A stretch of DNA of 6,465 bases, from positions 1-6,465 of the forward strand of contig JAKOWQ010000169.1 of the NCBI GenBank assembly GCA_029781465.1, read 5' to 3'. A program made the translations under genes and the position numbers. The first letter of the stretch is position 1. Each line of letters starts with the position of its first letter. Under the pieces are notes generated by a model that was given only the letters and a program-made list of their open reading frames with translations, ran no database searches and was not told the DNA's origin. The stretch comes from Pseudomonadota bacterium (GTDB lineage: Bacteria; Pseudomonadota; Alphaproteobacteria; Sphingomonadales; Sphingomonadaceae). Positions 5,359 through 6,465 of this stretch are shown here, in pieces.

Positions 5359-6465
5359 ATGGGGACTGGCGGACAACGGGGTAGCGGACCCGCCGGAGGA
5401 AAGAGCGAATCCGAGCGCCTGCGCGAAGAGCAGGAAGCGCTCGATCTTGCGGCCGACTGGGCCGACATCAGCCAGGGCCTGCGCAAGGACCTGGGCCAGC
5501 AGTTGCACAGCCAGTGGATCAAGCCGATCCAGCTCGGCTCGTTCTGCAAGGAAACCGGTACGCTCGATCTTCACTTGCCGACCGAATTTTCGGCCAACTG
5601 GGTGGCGGACCGGTTTGCCGACCGGCTCTCGCTGGCCTGGAAGATCGCCCGGCCCGATGTGCGCAACGTGCGGATCTCGGTTCCGCCCGGGCGCCGCGCG
5701 GGCGCCGGGATCCGGCTTGGCCGCGACGAGGGCGCGCGTCGTCCGGGCGGCGAGGCCGCCTTTGCTGCGCAGCCGGGCGATGCCATCGGCATGGGCGCGG
5801 CGGAGATGGGCGGGCCGGGCACCAACGGGTTCGGGATCGGTTCGATCGGGCTCGATCCCTCGCTGACCTTCACCACCTTCGTTACCGGCGCTGCCAACGT
5901 GCTGGCCAGCAACGCGGCTCAGCGCATGGCGGCGACCGAAACCCCGCAATTCGCCCCGCTCTATCTCAAGGCGGCGACCGGTCAGGGCAAGACCCACCTG
6001 CTCCACGCGATCGGCCATTCCTATCTGACGGCCCACCCGCGCGCGCGGATATTCTACTGCTCGGCCGAGCGCTTCATGGTCGAATTCGTCCAGGCCCTGC
6101 GGCAGAACCAGACGATCGAATTCAAGGCCCGCCTGCGCGGTTTCGACCTGCTGCTGGTCGACGACATCCAGTTCATCATCGGCAAGGCGTCGGCCCAGGA
6201 AGAACTGCTCTACACGATCGACGCGCTGCTCGCCGAGGGCAAGCGACTGGTGTTCGCCGCCGACCGCGCCCCGCAGGCGCTCGACGGGGTGGAGCAGCGG
6301 TTGCTCAGCCGCCTGTCGATGGGGCTGGTGGCCGATATCCAGCCCGCCGATATCGAGCTGCGCCGCGCGATTCTGGAACACCGCCTGCAGCGCTTTTCGC
6401 CCACCAACGTTCCTGCCGACGTGATCGAGTTCCTCGCCCGGACCATCAACCGCAACGTGCGCGAG
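5359..6465 (+). CDS. dnaA: Chromosomal replication initiator DnaA, C-terminus beyond window
   Basis: AAA+ ATPase that binds oriC and opens it for replication. 369 residues are in the window. Domain I (about 30-108) contains ADWADISQGLRKDLG and a WVADRFADRL stretch. The domain II linker (about 109-164) is rich in Gly, Ala and Arg. Domain III begins LDPSLTFTTFVTGAANVLAS (165-184). Walker A is AATGQGKTH (205-213, K211); its first glycine is replaced by alanine. Walker B is DLLLVDDIQF (263-272, D268/D269). RLLSRL (314-319) gives R314 and the arginine finger R318, followed by GLVADIQP. The sequence stops at NRNVRE, where R368 is the sensor-2 arginine. Domain IV, with the DNA-binding helix-turn-helix, is off the right edge. 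The start is chosen from the AGGTGA site upstream. DnaA usually regulates its own gene; one DnaA-box-like sequence lies about 260 bases upstream. Confidence 0.96.
   Translation, partial: MGTGGQRGSGPAGGKSESERLREEQEALDLAADWADISQGLRKDLGQQLHSQWIKPIQLGSFCKETGTLDLHLPTEFSANWVADRFADRLSLAWKIARPDVRNVRISVPPGRRAGAGIRLGRDEGARRPGGEAAFAAQPGDAIGMGAAEMGGPGTNGFGIGSIGLDPSLTFTTFVTGAANVLASNAAQRMAATETPQFAPLYLKAATGQGKTHLLHAIGHSYLTAHPRARIFYCSAERFMVEFVQALRQNQTIEFKARLRGFDLLLVDDIQFIIGKASAQEELLYTIDALLAEGKRLVFAADRAPQALDGVEQRLLSRLSMGLVADIQPADIELRRAILEHRLQRFSPTNVPADVIEFLARTINRNVRE

Noticed and set aside
4965..5384. Open frame of 139 codons on the plus strand between rpsT and dnaA
   Set aside because: It starts inside the rpsT terminator stem, crosses all the AT-rich leader features, overlaps the dnaA start and has no recognisable protein character.
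5218..6381. 387-codon open frame on the minus strand opposite dnaA
   Set aside because: It is antisense to clear DnaA motifs (Walker A, Walker B, arginine finger) and has no family features of its own.
1..6465. CRISPR array, tRNA, insertion sequence or toxin-antitoxin pair
   Set aside because: No spaced direct repeats, tRNA-like cloverleaf, transposase motif or small paired genes of that kind were seen on either strand.

Overview
The window is high-GC DNA that reads as a chromosomal housekeeping region of an alphaproteobacterium, most likely a member of the Sphingomonadales (Sphingomonas, Novosphingobium or Erythrobacter type). This rests on the protein sequences (UbiB, UbiE, MutM and a DnaA with an LVADIQP block) and on the gene order ubiE-ubiB / mutM / rpsT / dnaA, which is familiar from that group. 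No plasmid, phage or transposase gene is visible.

Left half, minus strand (positions 3581 down to 1): a DUF1993-family gene, a 135-base gap holding a strongly structured palindromic element, then a very tightly packed set: ubiE, ubiB (one base after ubiE), a 91-residue protein of unknown function (10-base overlap with ubiB), and a low-molecular-weight protein tyrosine phosphatase (ATGA overlap) that runs off the left edge. UbiE is the C-methyltransferase of ubiquinone/menaquinone synthesis. UbiB is the membrane-anchored atypical kinase/ATPase needed for ubiquinone production. The two downstream genes appear to be co-transcribed with them.

Right half, plus strand: mutM (formamidopyrimidine-DNA glycosylase, base-excision repair of 8-oxoguanine) diverges from the DUF1993 gene. 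The gap between them carries a perfect 19-bp operator-like palindrome. Next come rpsT (ribosomal protein S20) with a clear intrinsic terminator, an AT-richer 360-base leader, and dnaA (replication initiator), which is cut by the right edge just after its sensor-2 arginine.

The genes themselves are ordinary. The points worth a second look are in the non-coding DNA: the operator-like palindrome between mutM and DUF1993, the nested palindromic element upstream of ubiE, and the dnaA upstream region. That last region has a cluster of GANTC (CcrM-type) sites, a TTAA-N7-TTAT CtrA-like site overlapping a DnaA-box-like sequence, and a 9-bp inverted repeat that competes with other hairpins. I found no convincing new multi-gene system.
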